From: Roseovarius sp. 217
Lineage (GTDB): Bacteria > Pseudomonadota > Alphaproteobacteria > Rhodobacterales > Rhodobacteraceae
Assembly (NCBI RefSeq): GCF_000152845.1
Contig: NZ_CH902587.1
Location: forward strand, 50,293 to 114,292
Length of the DNA stretch: 64,000 nucleotides
Direction of reading: 5' to 3'
The notes under the pieces were generated by a model. It searched no databases. It saw only the letters and a program-made list of their open reading frames with translations, and had not been told where the DNA came from. Shown in pieces: positions 1-8,616 of this stretch. A program made the position numbers and the translations under genes. The first letter of the stretch is position 1; every line of letters starts with the position of its first letter.

Positions 1-599
1 TGGTCGTCATTGTGCTTTGCCTTGTGGTGTTCACCATGCGCGTCTTTCAGGATTCCGACGCCACCCCAGGCCGCGATACCGGCGACAATCACGCCCACCA
101 CAAGGTCCGGCCAGTTCGTACCGAGCCAGGCCACGAGCCCTCCTGCGGCGACGATTCCGAGATTGGCCGCGAAGTCGTTCCAACTGAACGTATTCGCCGC
201 TCGGATGTTCACGTCTGGATCGCGAAGCCGCGCCAACAACCAAACGCAAAGTGCGTTGATCGCCGCCGCTACCAGCGCCATGATGATCATGATGATGCCA
301 ATAGGATCCGATCCGCCAACGTAGCGGCGCCAGGCGTCATAAAGGATGCCAAGGGCGAAGAGGATCAGCAGGCCGCCCGAAACATTAGCCGCTCCGCTCT
401 TCCATGTGGCGGAACGAGACAGTGCAAAGAGGCTGATTGCATAGACGAAACTATCCGACAGATTGTCGAGCCCATTGGCGATAAGCGCGCTTGAATCGCC
501 GAATGCGCCCGAGGCGAAGAAAGCGATTGCCAGCCCGATGTTGAGACCCAGCACGATCCAGAGTGTGCGTCTTTCCGATGCGTTTTTCTGCTCCGCCAT
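1..599 (-). CDS. Cation diffusion facilitator (CDF) family metal exporter, 3' end outside the window
   Basis: Reading from an ATG at 599, about 199 codons are visible before the window edge. The protein has several hydrophobic segments and ends, as far as visible, in a His-rich stretch (HGEHHKAKHNDD), typical of cytosolic tails of CDF zinc/cobalt/cadmium exporters. The second membrane helix carries a D-N-L-S-D pair of acidic ligands, and a second helix pair carries SWND where classic members have HxxxD, so it is a divergent subfamily. It lies 83 bp downstream of the merR-type gene on the same strand, suggesting a regulator-exporter unit. Metal specificity cannot be read from the sequence; the C-terminal domain is not visible. 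Confidence 0.8.
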   Translation of the reverse strand, partial: MAEQKNASERRTLWIVLGLNIGLAIAFFASGAFGDSSALIANGLDNLSDSFVYAISLFALSRSATWKSGAANVSGGLLILFALGILYDAWRRYVGGSDPIGIIMIIMALVAAAINALCVWLLARLRDPDVNIRAANTFSWNDFAANLGIVAAGGLVAWLGTNWPDLVVGVIVAGIAAWGGVGILKDAHGEHHKAKHNDD

Positions 600-682
600 G
601 CCGGGTGTCCCATTTCAGTGAATTGCCAATGAGTAACTAACACCGGGCTTCTTGTGTTCCGATCAAAGGTGGTCAAAATAGC

Positions 683-1111
683 TCAGGCGCCAATGTCCTC
701 ATGCTCTGTCAGGCATTCGGAATGGTCGCGCAGCACCTCGAGCACACGGCAATCAGAAGTCTGTCCGCCGCTGCACTCATGCACCATCCGCTTCAACTCC
801 GTGCGCAGCGCCTCTAGCCGAGCCAGTCGTTGCTCCACTTGCTTAAGCTGTCGACGGGCAATTGCATCCGCCTCTGCGCAGGACTTTCCTGGATGGTCGC
901 TGAGATCAAGCAGTTCGCGGATCGCATCCAGCGAGAACCCCAGTTGCCGTGCGTGCCGCACGAACGAAAGACGGTCGAGTTCGGCATTGCCATAGCGGCG
1001 TTGGCCCCCCTCGGTCCTGCCGGGCTCAGGCATGAGCCCGATCTGCTCGTAATATCGGATGGTCTGCACTTTCGTTCCGGTCTTCTTCGCAAGCGTCCCA
1101 ATCGTCAGCAT
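683..1111 (-). CDS. MerR-family metal-responsive transcriptional regulator (ZntR/CadR/PbrR-like)
   Basis: The 142-aa protein has the MerR winged-helix start (MLTIGTLAKKTGTKVQTIRYYE), the GGQRRY wing, a dimerisation coiled coil and a Cys-containing C-terminus. Cysteines occur in SCAEAD (about residue 78), in CSGG near residue 114 and about 9 residues later, the spacing seen in Zn/Cd/Pb sensors of this family. Regulators of this type bind the 19-bp spacer of target promoters and untwist it on metal binding. A dyad CTACAGTGGGTGTAG lies 20 bp upstream of the start, and similar dyads occur before several other operons here, so it is the likely regulator of that set. The cognate metal is inferred only. 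Confidence 0.88.
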   Translation of the reverse strand: MLTIGTLAKKTGTKVQTIRYYEQIGLMPEPGRTEGGQRRYGNAELDRLSFVRHARQLGFSLDAIRELLDLSDHPGKSCAEADAIARRQLKQVEQRLARLEALRTELKRMVHECSGGQTSDCRVLEVLRDHSECLTEHEDIGA

Positions 1112-1130
1112 TTCAGGCTCTCCACATTAC

Positions 1131-1145
1131 CTACAGTGGGTGTAG
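1131..1145 (-). promoter_or_regulatory. MerR-type operator upstream of the regulator gene
   Basis: The dyad CTACAGTGGGTGTAG has 5-6 bp arms around a short centre and matches the operator core found before the ccmF and SCO operons. It lies about 20 bp upstream of the merR-type start, so it could mediate autoregulation. Good -35 and -10 boxes at 19-bp spacing are not obvious here. Confidence 0.5.
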
Positions 1146-1222
1146 CTTTATGCAGTGCGCATCACAAGCTTCACCTGAGTTTCACAGATCGGTGATTGTT
1201 GGCCGATCGATGACAATCGCGC

Positions 1223-1253
1223 TTGAACCTACAGTAGCTAGAGGATGTAGACC
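1223..1253 (+). promoter_or_regulatory. MerR-type promoter, duplicated copy
   Basis: TTGAAC (1223-1228), a 19-bp spacer with dyad CTACAGTAGCTAGAG, and TAGACC (1248-1253). The spacer is identical to that of the promoter at 9088-9118. Here it drives only a truncated SCO fragment and, possibly, genes further downstream such as dsbD. Confidence 0.65.
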
Positions 1254-1288
1254 CACAGAAACATAGAATCAATTTCGGGCGGAGCGGT

Positions 1289-1429
1289 GTGAGGCTTTCA
1301 GGTCTTCAAAATGTATTGTGGGTGCTTGCGGGCGTGGCCGCGTTCGTTTCCATCTGGCTGTTCCTGTGGGCTGACTATTGTATCGCCCAGCTTCGACTCT
1401 CGACAGGCTCCCTATCGGAAGTACCGTGA
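1289..1429 (+). pseudogene. SCO1/SenC 5' fragment (duplicated remnant)
   Basis: From a GTG at 1289 the first 30 or so codons (RLSGLQNVLWVLAGVAAF...) match the membrane anchor of the intact SCO gene at 9155, including the same ribosome-binding region. After DY the similarity stops and an unrelated tail ends at 1429, giving a 46-aa product without the thioredoxin fold or CPxxC metal site. It is the scar of a duplication or recombination at the operon's 5' end. A tiny membrane peptide could still be made. Confidence 0.75.
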
Positions 1430-1472
1430 ACAGCTGGTTGATGACTGAACTTTAAGGGGCCCTAGCCTACAA

Positions 1473-1619
1473 ATGCGACCACATGGAGAGCGGATCAAAT
1501 TTGTTCTCAAAAGAACGGCTGTTGTACAGGAGGTTCAAACGAACAGCGCTGTTGCCCAGTTACTCGGACTCTTGGATGGGCTCACTGCACAAGGGGTTGA
1601 CGGCGTCAAAAGGCATTAG
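1473..1619 (+). CDS. Possible 48-aa small protein, unrecognised
   Basis: An ATG at 1473 opens a 48-codon frame ending TAG at 1619; the product is soluble and mildly basic (starts MRPHGERIKFVLKRTAVV). I see no clear ribosome-binding site and no family resemblance. It sits in the otherwise empty 250 bp between the SCO remnant and dsbD. It may be a chance frame or the end of a lost gene. Confidence 0.2.
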   Translation: MRPHGERIKFVLKRTAVVQEVQTNSAVAQLLGLLDGLTAQGVDGVKRH

Positions 1620-1678
1620 GAAATAGCACGTTACAGGAACTTCCCGAGACCGAGCGCGAAGAAAAAAGAGGTCAGAAT

Positions 1679-3772
1679 ATGCGTATAGCCTTGTCAGGAT
1701 TGCTTGTCAGTCTCGCACTCTTTCTTGTTTTAGTGGCAAGCCCTGTTCGCGCCTTGGAATCCAATGCATATCGTTCCGAAGCACTGACTGCGCGCTTGAT
1801 CGTCGCGGAAGCGGGAATCGCCCCAGGGTCGCGGTTCCTTTCGGCGGGTTTGAAGATTGAACTGGAGGAAGGATGGAAAGCGTACTGGCGGTCGCCGGGC
1901 GAGGTTGGCCTGCCGCCGGAGATCGATTGGGAGGAGTCCACAAACCTGGAAGACGTCGAAATCCTTTGGCCTGCACCCACGCGGTTCCGAGCCTTCGGAA
2001 TTGAAAACTTCGGCTACGCCAAGCAAGTGACATTTCCGTTACAACTGCAGCTTGTGAACTCTGATAGGTCAGCCGAGCTGAAGGCAATCGTCAATCTGCT
2101 GATCTGCTCCAATGTGTGCGTTCCGGAAAGGTTTGAACTGACTCTCCCTGTTCCATTGGGATCCGGCGTCGACGCTAAAGCCGCGACCGAAATCGCGATA
2201 TGGGCCGCTCGCGTACCTGTCGCAGGAACAGAAAGTGCAATAGCGATCTCGGGCGCAGCGCTGAAGCAGGGTCAAGCTTTGGTTATTCAGATGACGCGGC
2301 CTTCTGGCTGGAACAATCCCGATGTTTTTCCAGAATTTGGTGCAGGCACTGTATTCGGCGCGCCCGATATCCGACTCACAGATGATCGAACAGGTCTTTG
2401 GGCAAGCTTCCCAATTCTTGCGTTGAGCGAGGAACAATCCTCCCTTCGAATTACCGTCGTAGACGAGGACGTCGCGGTGACATTCGATGATGTGAACACC
2501 ACCGACTTGGCGCCTTCTCCACCCTACGTATCCGAAACCAGTCAGGATAACGTTAAGTTCTTCCTTATTATACTGCTGTCTTTCCTGGGAGGTTTGATCC
2601 TGAACATAATGCCGTGCGTCTTGCCGGTTCTATCGATTAAATTCGGATCGGCGCTCCGAAATGAGGATCGCTCCGTCTCACAATTGCGCGCCGGATTTCT
2701 CGCCACGGCTGGCGGAACTGTTGCTTTCATGTGGGTGCTGGCCTTTTCGATCATAACGCTTCAGACGCTCGGATATGCCGTTGGATGGGGTATGCAATTT
2801 CAGAATGCATATTTTCTGATCGCACTCATCCTCGTTGTTGGACTCTTCTCAGCAAACTTGTTCGGAATTTTTGAAGTGTCCTTGCCAAGTAGCTGGATGG
2901 CTCGGCTATCTGGCCGCTTTGGGCGGGGGTATGTCGAAGACTTCTCCACCGGCGCACTGACTGCGGTACTTGCAACGCCTTGTTCCGCCCCTTTGCTGGG
3001 AACAGCCATTGCCTTCGCCCTTTCCGGCACGGCAGGAGATATACTTGCGGTTTTCACGGCGATGGGGATTGGGCTTGCACTGCCATATATTCTGACTGCC
3101 GTTTGGCCTGGTTTCCTCTCCCGACTGCCCAAACCGGGACCCTGGATGATGAGCTTAAAGATTGTTCTCGGATTGTTGCTTGCCGGAACCGTTGTATGGC
3201 TATGCTGGGTCTTGATTGGTGTAACGTCGCCAACCCTCACAGGCTTGGTGCTGTTGGGCCTTGGGCTTATCGTACCGACTGCAAGAGCCTATCAGGTCCA
3301 GCCCCGTAGAGGTTTGCTGTGGGGGATGACCGCAATTTTAGGCATGACATTGGCGGCCCCTGCACTGCTGCCTAATAGGCCCGCTGACGCAACAAACTCA
3401 AGTGCTTCATACTGGGTCGAGTTCGATCGGTCCCGGATCGCGCGTGAAGTGTCGCAGGGCAAAACTGTATTCGTGGACGTTACTGCGGATTGGTGCATTA
3501 CTTGCAAAGCAAACAAGACGCTGGTCCTGGATCGTGAACCAGTTTTTGGAGCACTTGGCGGGGAAGGCGTGATTGCGATGCGCGCGGATTGGACGCGACC
3601 GGACGCGACAGTCCAATCCTATCTCGAGGCGCACGGCCGATACGCAATTCCGTTCAACATCGTTTACGGTCCAGATGCGCCTGAAGGTATCATTTTATCC
3701 GAATTGCTATCCGTGGATGCCGTTCTCGAAGCGCTGTCGACTGCTAATCTCAGCGCTGTCCCAAAACGATGA
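1679..3772 (+). CDS. dsbD: Protein-disulfide reductase of the DsbD/ScsB family
   Basis: This 697-aa inner-membrane protein moves electrons from cytoplasmic thioredoxin to periplasmic partners. A signal peptide (about residues 1-25) precedes a periplasmic alpha-like domain with C143 and C147 (CSNVC). The membrane domain starts near residue 293 with MPCVLP (C313) and ATPCSAPLL (C435), the transmembrane cysteine pair of the family. A C-terminal thioredoxin domain carries WCITC (C606/C609). The N-terminal domain is more ScsB-like (suppressor of copper sensitivity) than enterobacterial DsbD. Likely partners are the DsbA-like proteins and CcmG encoded nearby. It has its own direction, converging on ccmI; a GAGGTC ribosome-binding site precedes the ATG. 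Confidence 0.9.
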   Translation: MRIALSGLLVSLALFLVLVASPVRALESNAYRSEALTARLIVAEAGIAPGSRFLSAGLKIELEEGWKAYWRSPGEVGLPPEIDWEESTNLEDVEILWPAPTRFRAFGIENFGYAKQVTFPLQLQLVNSDRSAELKAIVNLLICSNVCVPERFELTLPVPLGSGVDAKAATEIAIWAARVPVAGTESAIAISGAALKQGQALVIQMTRPSGWNNPDVFPEFGAGTVFGAPDIRLTDDRTGLWASFPILALSEEQSSLRITVVDEDVAVTFDDVNTTDLAPSPPYVSETSQDNVKFFLIILLSFLGGLILNIMPCVLPVLSIKFGSALRNEDRSVSQLRAGFLATAGGTVAFMWVLAFSIITLQTLGYAVGWGMQFQNAYFLIALILVVGLFSANLFGIFEVSLPSSWMARLSGRFGRGYVEDFSTGALTAVLATPCSAPLLGTAIAFALSGTAGDILAVFTAMGIGLALPYILTAVWPGFLSRLPKPGPWMMSLKIVLGLLLAGTVVWLCWVLIGVTSPTLTGLVLLGLGLIVPTARAYQVQPRRGLLWGMTAILGMTLAAPALLPNRPADATNSSASYWVEFDRSRIAREVSQGKTVFVDVTADWCITCKANKTLVLDREPVFGALGGEGVIAMRADWTRPDATVQSYLEAHGRYAIPFNIVYGPDAPEGIILSELLSVDAVLEALSTANLSAVPKR

Positions 3773-3778
3773 AACGGC

Positions 3779-3817
3779 ACCGTTGCATTGCTCAAGAGAG
3801 GCAGAAATTGCAACGGT
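3779..3817. terminator. Inverted repeat between convergent dsbD and ccmI (candidate bidirectional terminator)
   Basis: Perfect 9-bp arms ACCGTTGCA and TGCAACGGT are separated by 21 bp, located between the ends of two convergent genes. There is no strong U-tract, so termination is inferred from position only. Confidence 0.35.
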
Positions 3818-3871
3818 TTGGTTTTAGGAGAGGAGAAAGTGCTCTTGTATCGGTGACCTCGTGGCCCAAAT

Positions 3872-5023
3872 CTATTTTTTGATCCGATCCAATCGGGCCG
3901 TGATAGCGGCACGCGTAGGATCGGTTTCCGGAAGGCTTTCTGCCAAGTTGCGCGCTTTGTTGGCAGCGTTCTGAGCAGCATCAATGTTGCCCAATACACT
4001 GTACGCCTCCGCAAGCCGAAGCCATCCTTCAAGATTGTCTGGGTCATCCAACAATCGCGCCGCCAAGCGGTCAACCATGGAGCGGACAAAAGCCCTGCGC
4101 TCCTCGACTGGCATATTCTGGGCGGCCTCGATGTCGGCCGCGCTGGGACCACGCACATCCTGCGGTTCTGGCAGAAAGTCAGCGAGATTTACAGGATATT
4201 TCTCGACCTGTTCTCCCAACCGGTTGGCGAAAGAGACGAAAACCTCCATCCACGGATAGGCGCGATCCGCTCTCTTGAGACGATCGATCAAAAGCGCCCG
4301 AGCTTCATCTGGAACCCCATTCTGTTCGAGGGCTTGGGCCCTGAAGAAAATCGCGCCCGGATCGTCAGCGTCCATCTCTAGTGCCCGTTCGATCACTCTT
4401 TCCGCTTGCGGCGTCACCACTCCGTTCTCGGCTGCGATCAGAGACTCGGCAAACTGTAATAGAGCAGCAATACCCGCATTATCGCGAACGGCGACGTGTT
4501 CGAATGCATCCACGGCATCATTGTAGCGAGCCATGCGCATGTAGGTCTGACCGAGCAGAAGCCAACCATCGCTTGGTCCACCAGACTCGTCTGCTTCAAG
4601 ACGAGTTTTTAATTTCTGGGTCAACTCTGCGAGGTTTGCGGCTTCCAGGATTTCAGATGCGCGAGACGCCAGAGGCTGGCTTTCGATGTGCGGAGAGCCG
4701 ATTTGCGAATACAGAGCGAAGGCGACCAACGGTACGACAATGGCCGATGCGAGGATGGTGCTTCGCCCACTTGCGCACGACGACCTGCGTATCGCAAGCC
4801 GACCAGCGGCCAGAATGCGCCGTTTGATTTCAACCTTTGCCGCAGCGGCTTCGGTACCGGAAATCAGGTTCCGCTCTTGATCAGCATCAATTTCGGAAAG
4901 CTGATCCTTGAGGATTGCCAAAGCCCCATCCTTTCTGTTCAGGCCTTCGCCCGTTCGAAAGAGACCGGACAAGAACAGGAGGGCAGTGATGGATGCCATC
5001 GCGCTAAACACCAACCAAATCAT
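3872..5023 (-). CDS. ccmI: Cytochrome c maturation protein CcmI (CycH)
   Basis: The 383-aa protein has an N-terminal membrane segment, a short loop, a second membrane segment near residue 90-110 and a long TPR-rich periplasmic region (WLLLGQTYMRMARYNDAVDAF, GWLRLAEAYSVLGNIDAA). CcmI holds apocytochrome c for haem ligation by CcmF/CcmH. Its first codons overlap the end of ccmH by 4 bp, so the two are translationally coupled. It is the last gene of ccmF-ccmG-ccmH-ccmI. Confidence 0.88.
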   Translation of the reverse strand: MIWLVFSAMASITALLFLSGLFRTGEGLNRKDGALAILKDQLSEIDADQERNLISGTEAAAAKVEIKRRILAAGRLAIRRSSCASGRSTILASAIVVPLVAFALYSQIGSPHIESQPLASRASEILEAANLAELTQKLKTRLEADESGGPSDGWLLLGQTYMRMARYNDAVDAFEHVAVRDNAGIAALLQFAESLIAAENGVVTPQAERVIERALEMDADDPGAIFFRAQALEQNGVPDEARALLIDRLKRADRAYPWMEVFVSFANRLGEQVEKYPVNLADFLPEPQDVRGPSAADIEAAQNMPVEERRAFVRSMVDRLAARLLDDPDNLEGWLRLAEAYSVLGNIDAAQNAANKARNLAESLPETDPTRAAITARLDRIKK

Positions 5024-5511
5024 GGATATTTCTGTCCTTCATCTTTATGAAAAATGGCCTCGAACTCACGCTCTTCATCTGGACTCAGTGGATCAGTAGC
5101 GCCATCAAGAACCGCAGTGCTTCGGCGCCGGAGTGTGACTAGAACAACACCAATCCCAATGGCAAAAAGAACTGCAGGTCCGAACCACAACAGATACGTA
5201 GCGGGTTTGAGCCTTGGTTGGAACAGGACGAAATCACCATAGCGATCTACGAAAAATGCGGTGATCTCGCCATCTGTATCACCTGCAATCAGGCGTTCGC
5301 GCAGCAACGTGCGCATTGTTCTGGCAACACCTGCATTTGAGCTGTCGATATCTTGATTTTGACAGACAACGCAGCGCAGTTGCTTTGAGAGCTCCCGGGC
5401 GCGCATTTCCAGCACCGGATCATCCAACAGCTCATCGGGTTCAACTGCCCACACAGATGATGTCGCGGAAAGCGCTAGCACCAGCACCAGTGAACCGAGC
5501 CAACCTTTCAT
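5020..5511 (-). CDS. ccmH: Cytochrome c maturation protein CcmH (CycL)
   Basis: The 163-aa protein carries a signal peptide, the family signature RCVVCQ with the redox pair C47/C50 followed by N-Q-D-I-D-S-S-N-A, and a C-terminal membrane helix. It reduces the apocytochrome CXXCH cysteines before haem attachment. It overlaps ccmG upstream and ccmI downstream by 4 bp each. Confidence 0.93.
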   Translation of the reverse strand: MKGWLGSLVLVLALSATSSVWAVEPDELLDDPVLEMRARELSKQLRCVVCQNQDIDSSNAGVARTMRTLLRERLIAGDTDGEITAFFVDRYGDFVLFQPRLKPATYLLWFGPAVLFAIGIGVVLVTLRRRSTAVLDGATDPLSPDEEREFEAIFHKDEGQKYP

Positions 5512-6062
5512 GATTGACCACCTGCTGCGGCCAACGCAGCACGAATTTCAGCCTGTGCCTCTGGCGTCACGATGGGACCAACATAGCGATAGACAACGAT
5601 CCCCATTCCATCGATCACAAAAGTCTCCGGCACGCCGGAGATACCCCACTCAATCCCGACGCGGCCTTCGCTGTCTGATCCGATCCTCTCATAGGGGTTG
5701 CCAAGTTCATCCAGCCAATTGGCTGCATCTGCTGGTTTGTCCATGTAGTTGATCCCCATCAGCCGGATACCGTCCTGTTCGACAAACCGGGAGAGCACCG
5801 CATGCTCAGCACGGCATGGCACGCACCATGAAGCGAATACATTGACCAAAAACGGCTCGCCAATGCTGCGAAGGGCTGCGGCTGAAAGGCCGGGTGTCTT
5901 CGTGCCATCTACTGGTGGCAGTTCAAAATTCGGTACTGGATCGGAGATTAAAGCAGAAGGAATTGCATTAGGATCTCGGTCAGGGTTGAGTCCCCAGAAC
6001 AAAAAACCACCCAAGACTACTGCGACCAGCGCAGGGATCGCGAGAAGGATTTTCTTCATCAT
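5508..6062 (-). CDS. ccmG: Thiol:disulfide interchange protein CcmG (DsbE)
   Basis: A 184-aa membrane-anchored thioredoxin with the active site ASWCVPC (C80/C83) and the GVPETF cis-Pro segment. It supplies reductant to CcmH or apocytochrome, drawing electrons from DsbD-type proteins; a DsbD homologue lies just beyond this operon. I place the start at the ATG at 6062 (MMKKILL), one base past the ccmF stop; the longer upstream frame overlaps ccmF and is not credible. Confidence 0.93.
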   Translation of the reverse strand: MMKKILLAIPALVAVVLGGFLFWGLNPDRDPNAIPSALISDPVPNFELPPVDGTKTPGLSAAALRSIGEPFLVNVFASWCVPCRAEHAVLSRFVEQDGIRLMGINYMDKPADAANWLDELGNPYERIGSDSEGRVGIEWGISGVPETFVIDGMGIVVYRYVGPIVTPEAQAEIRAALAAAGGQS

Positions 6063-6063
6063 A

Positions 6064-8055
6064 TCATTCCGCCGGCTGAAGCGCAGACGACTGGCTCTTT
6101 GGCGACGGCGCTCCCACCCGCAACCTGCGATCCGATAGCGAAAGGGACCCGCCAAGCACCAGCATCGTGGCTCCGATCCATATCCAGTTGACCAGTGGCT
6201 CGTAGAGAATGCGCAAATTCCATTCGCCCGACGCCGTATCGGCCGCGGGCTCACTGATGGTGACGTAGAGATCTCCGACGAGGGTTGATCGGATTGCAGA
6301 TTCGGTTGTGGAAGTGCCCGCGACCGGATAACTTCTGCGCTCCGGATGCAGCTTCGCAATCTCACTCCCATCTTTCAAGACGCGAAGCTGGCCTTGTTGT
6401 GCGATGTAGTTTGGACCACGCAACTGTTCGACGCCGTCGAATATCACCTCAAAACCGGCAATTTCCACGGTCGTCCCCGGTTCTGCGAATAGCACACGTT
6501 CTTCCTTCCAGGCAGTTGAACCTACGAACCCAAGCACAAGCATTGCAACGCCAAGATGCGCGAGGGTCATACCGTGCGCAGCGCGCGGCAGGTTGCGCGC
6601 GCGACGCAGAGACTGAGAAAGCGGTAGATCAAAGAGCTTGATGCGCATTGCCCATTCGCGCAACGTCGCAACAAAAACCCAGGCGGCAATCCCTATTGAG
6701 ACCACAGCAAGCAGTGGCCCGTCTGTTTGAAAGTACCAAACGATCCCTGCAACACCAATCGCGACACCAAAAACCCAACGCAGCCGCTGCCAGATTCCGG
6801 GCAGATCAGCGCGTTTCCAGGAAAGGAACGGGCCAACTCCCATGATGATGACGAGGGGCAGCATGAAGGGAATAAACGTCGCGTTGAAATATGGTGGACC
6901 AACTGATATTTTTTCTTCAGTCACCGCTTCCACAAACAATGGATAGAGTGTTCCAAAAAGAACCGTCGCTGTTGCGGTCGCAAGCAGAAGGTTGTTGAGC
7001 AAAAGCCCAGCCTCGCGGCTGATTGGCCGAAAGACGCCACCCGATCCAAGCTGAGGCGCGCGCCATGCGTAGAGCGTCAGAGATCCCACAATTGTCACAC
7101 CAAGAAGGCCGAGAATGTACACGCCGCGCGCAGGGTCAACCGCAAACGCGTGAACAGATGTCAAAATGCCAGACCGGACGATAAATGTCCCCAGAAGTGA
7201 CAGTGAAAAGGTCAGGATCGCCAGAAGTATAGTCCAACTTTTGAACGTATCCCGCTTTTCCGTGACAATAGCGGAGTGCAGAAGTGCAGTGCCCAGAAGC
7301 CATGGCATGAAGGATGCGTTTTCAACCGGATCCCAAAACCACCAGCCGCCCCAGCCAAGTTCGTAGTAAGCCCACCAAGAGCCGAGGGCGATCCCTGCAG
7401 TGAGGCTGATCCAGGCCGTCAATGTCCAGGGCCGCACCCAACGTGCCCACGCAGGATCCACCCGACCCTCTATCAGAGCCGCGACTGCGAAGGAAAATAC
7501 GATAGAGAAGCCGACATACCCGAAATATAAGAGTGGGGGATGCATCGCCAACCCGATGTCCTGCAGAAGCGGGTTGAGATCCGTGCCATCTAGAGGCGGC
7601 GGGAAAACCCGATCAAACGGATTGGACGTGAAAAGCATGAAGCTCAGGAAGCCGATGCTGATCCAGGCTTGAACGGACAACGTTCGTGCCTTGAGACCCG
7701 CCGGAATGTTTCTGCCCAGCAGCGCGACTCCAGCCCCGAAAATAACGAGAATAAGAGTCCATAGAAGTAGAGACCCTTCGTGGCTGCCCCAGGTGCCCGC
7801 AACCTTGAAGAGCATCGGCTTCAGCGAGTGGGAATTCTCCACTACGTTGCGGACTGTGAAGTCACTGACAACAAAAGATCGCATGAGTGCGCCGAACGCT
7901 ATGGCAACCAGCGTCACCTGAAGCGCGGCAGTCGTTTTGGCGCTTTCCATCCAAAGCACGCGCCCAGTGCTTGCCCCGACAATCGGCAGGATGCTTTGGA
8001 CCATCGCGACAGCAAGCGCCAAGATCAGTGCGAATTGTCCGATTTCAGGCGTCAT
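6064..8055 (-). CDS. ccmF: Haem lyase CcmF
   Basis: A 663-aa multi-helix membrane protein with the tryptophan-rich WWD haem-handling segment (GWGGWWFWDPVEN, about residues 234-246) and conserved histidines on flanking loops (MHPPLLYFGY). It ligates haem to apocytochrome c together with CcmH and CcmI. I choose the ATG at 8055 because GGGAGA precedes it; the open frame extends to 8250 but that part starts at or before the predicted transcription start and shows no family similarity. About 200 nt of leader follow the MerR-type promoter. ccmA-E are absent from the window, so this is a partial Ccm system that must use other copies or is an extra, metal-induced set. Confidence 0.93.
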   Translation of the reverse strand: MTPEIGQFALILALAVAMVQSILPIVGASTGRVLWMESAKTTAALQVTLVAIAFGALMRSFVVSDFTVRNVVENSHSLKPMLFKVAGTWGSHEGSLLLWTLILVIFGAGVALLGRNIPAGLKARTLSVQAWISIGFLSFMLFTSNPFDRVFPPPLDGTDLNPLLQDIGLAMHPPLLYFGYVGFSIVFSFAVAALIEGRVDPAWARWVRPWTLTAWISLTAGIALGSWWAYYELGWGGWWFWDPVENASFMPWLLGTALLHSAIVTEKRDTFKSWTILLAILTFSLSLLGTFIVRSGILTSVHAFAVDPARGVYILGLLGVTIVGSLTLYAWRAPQLGSGGVFRPISREAGLLLNNLLLATATATVLFGTLYPLFVEAVTEEKISVGPPYFNATFIPFMLPLVIIMGVGPFLSWKRADLPGIWQRLRWVFGVAIGVAGIVWYFQTDGPLLAVVSIGIAAWVFVATLREWAMRIKLFDLPLSQSLRRARNLPRAAHGMTLAHLGVAMLVLGFVGSTAWKEERVLFAEPGTTVEIAGFEVIFDGVEQLRGPNYIAQQGQLRVLKDGSEIAKLHPERRSYPVAGTSTTESAIRSTLVGDLYVTISEPAADTASGEWNLRILYEPLVNWIWIGATMLVLGGSLSLSDRRLRVGAPSPKSQSSALQPAE

Positions 8056-8252
8056 TTTTCTATCTCCCTGAGTAGCGCTTCTGCATCCTAGCCGGACAAA
8101 GTTCCCGCATCGGCTGAATTCAGCATGATCTTCGAGTATCCCATTGCGCTTCGGTGGATCGCAAATGGGGTGAAAGCGGGCGGAAAACCAAGCGGGTTGA
8201 AGTATTTCGTGCTTGCATGCCGTGAGCAGGACCCCATCAATGATTCGCAACG

Positions 8253-8283
8253 TTCATAGCTCCTACAGTAGCTGTAGGTTCAA
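8253..8283 (-). promoter_or_regulatory. MerR-type promoter of the ccmFGHI operon
   Basis: On the minus strand TTGAAC (8283-8278) and TATGAA (8258-8253) are separated by exactly 19 bp, the elongated spacer diagnostic of MerR-family promoters. The spacer holds the perfect dyad CTACAGCTACTGTAG (6-bp arms, 3-bp centre). It is the best operator of this class in the window. Confidence 0.8.
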
Positions 8284-8552
8284 GCATTATTTTGAACTGA
8301 TAACTTTGAAAATGACCCATGCTTGCAGTGCATCTGATTGTCAGCTTAATGTGTGCGGGACCGTTTTCCTCAAGCATCTGACTCAGTGGAATCTGCTCGG
8401 ATTTTCCCTTGATGGCCACCCTTAGAGTCAGACGAAATAGGGGAAAACTGAGTGTTGGCAGGTTTTGAAGCGCTGAATAGTGAACATTGACTTTCCACCT
8501 AATGGATCGAAGCCACCGGCTTCCAGCCGGTCCGCTTCCGCGAATCTGTTCT

Positions 8553-8616
8553 GATCTTCCTCCCCGGAATTTGAAGCCCCGAAGGAGTATGGCTTCAAAT
8601 TCCGGGGAGGAAGATC
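8553..8616 (+). repeat. Perfect 26-bp inverted repeat covering the tnpA ribosome-binding region
   Basis: Arms at 8553-8578 and 8591-8616 are exact reverse complements around a 12-bp loop. The right arm ends at the base before the ATG and contains GGGGAGG, so the RNA hairpin would bury the ribosome-binding site. IS200 is known to repress its transposase through such leader structures. Confidence 0.75.

Noticed and set aside
8056..8250. N-terminal extension of ccmF to 8250
   Set aside because: It starts at the predicted transcription start and shows no CcmF similarity; GGGAGA precedes ATG 8055.
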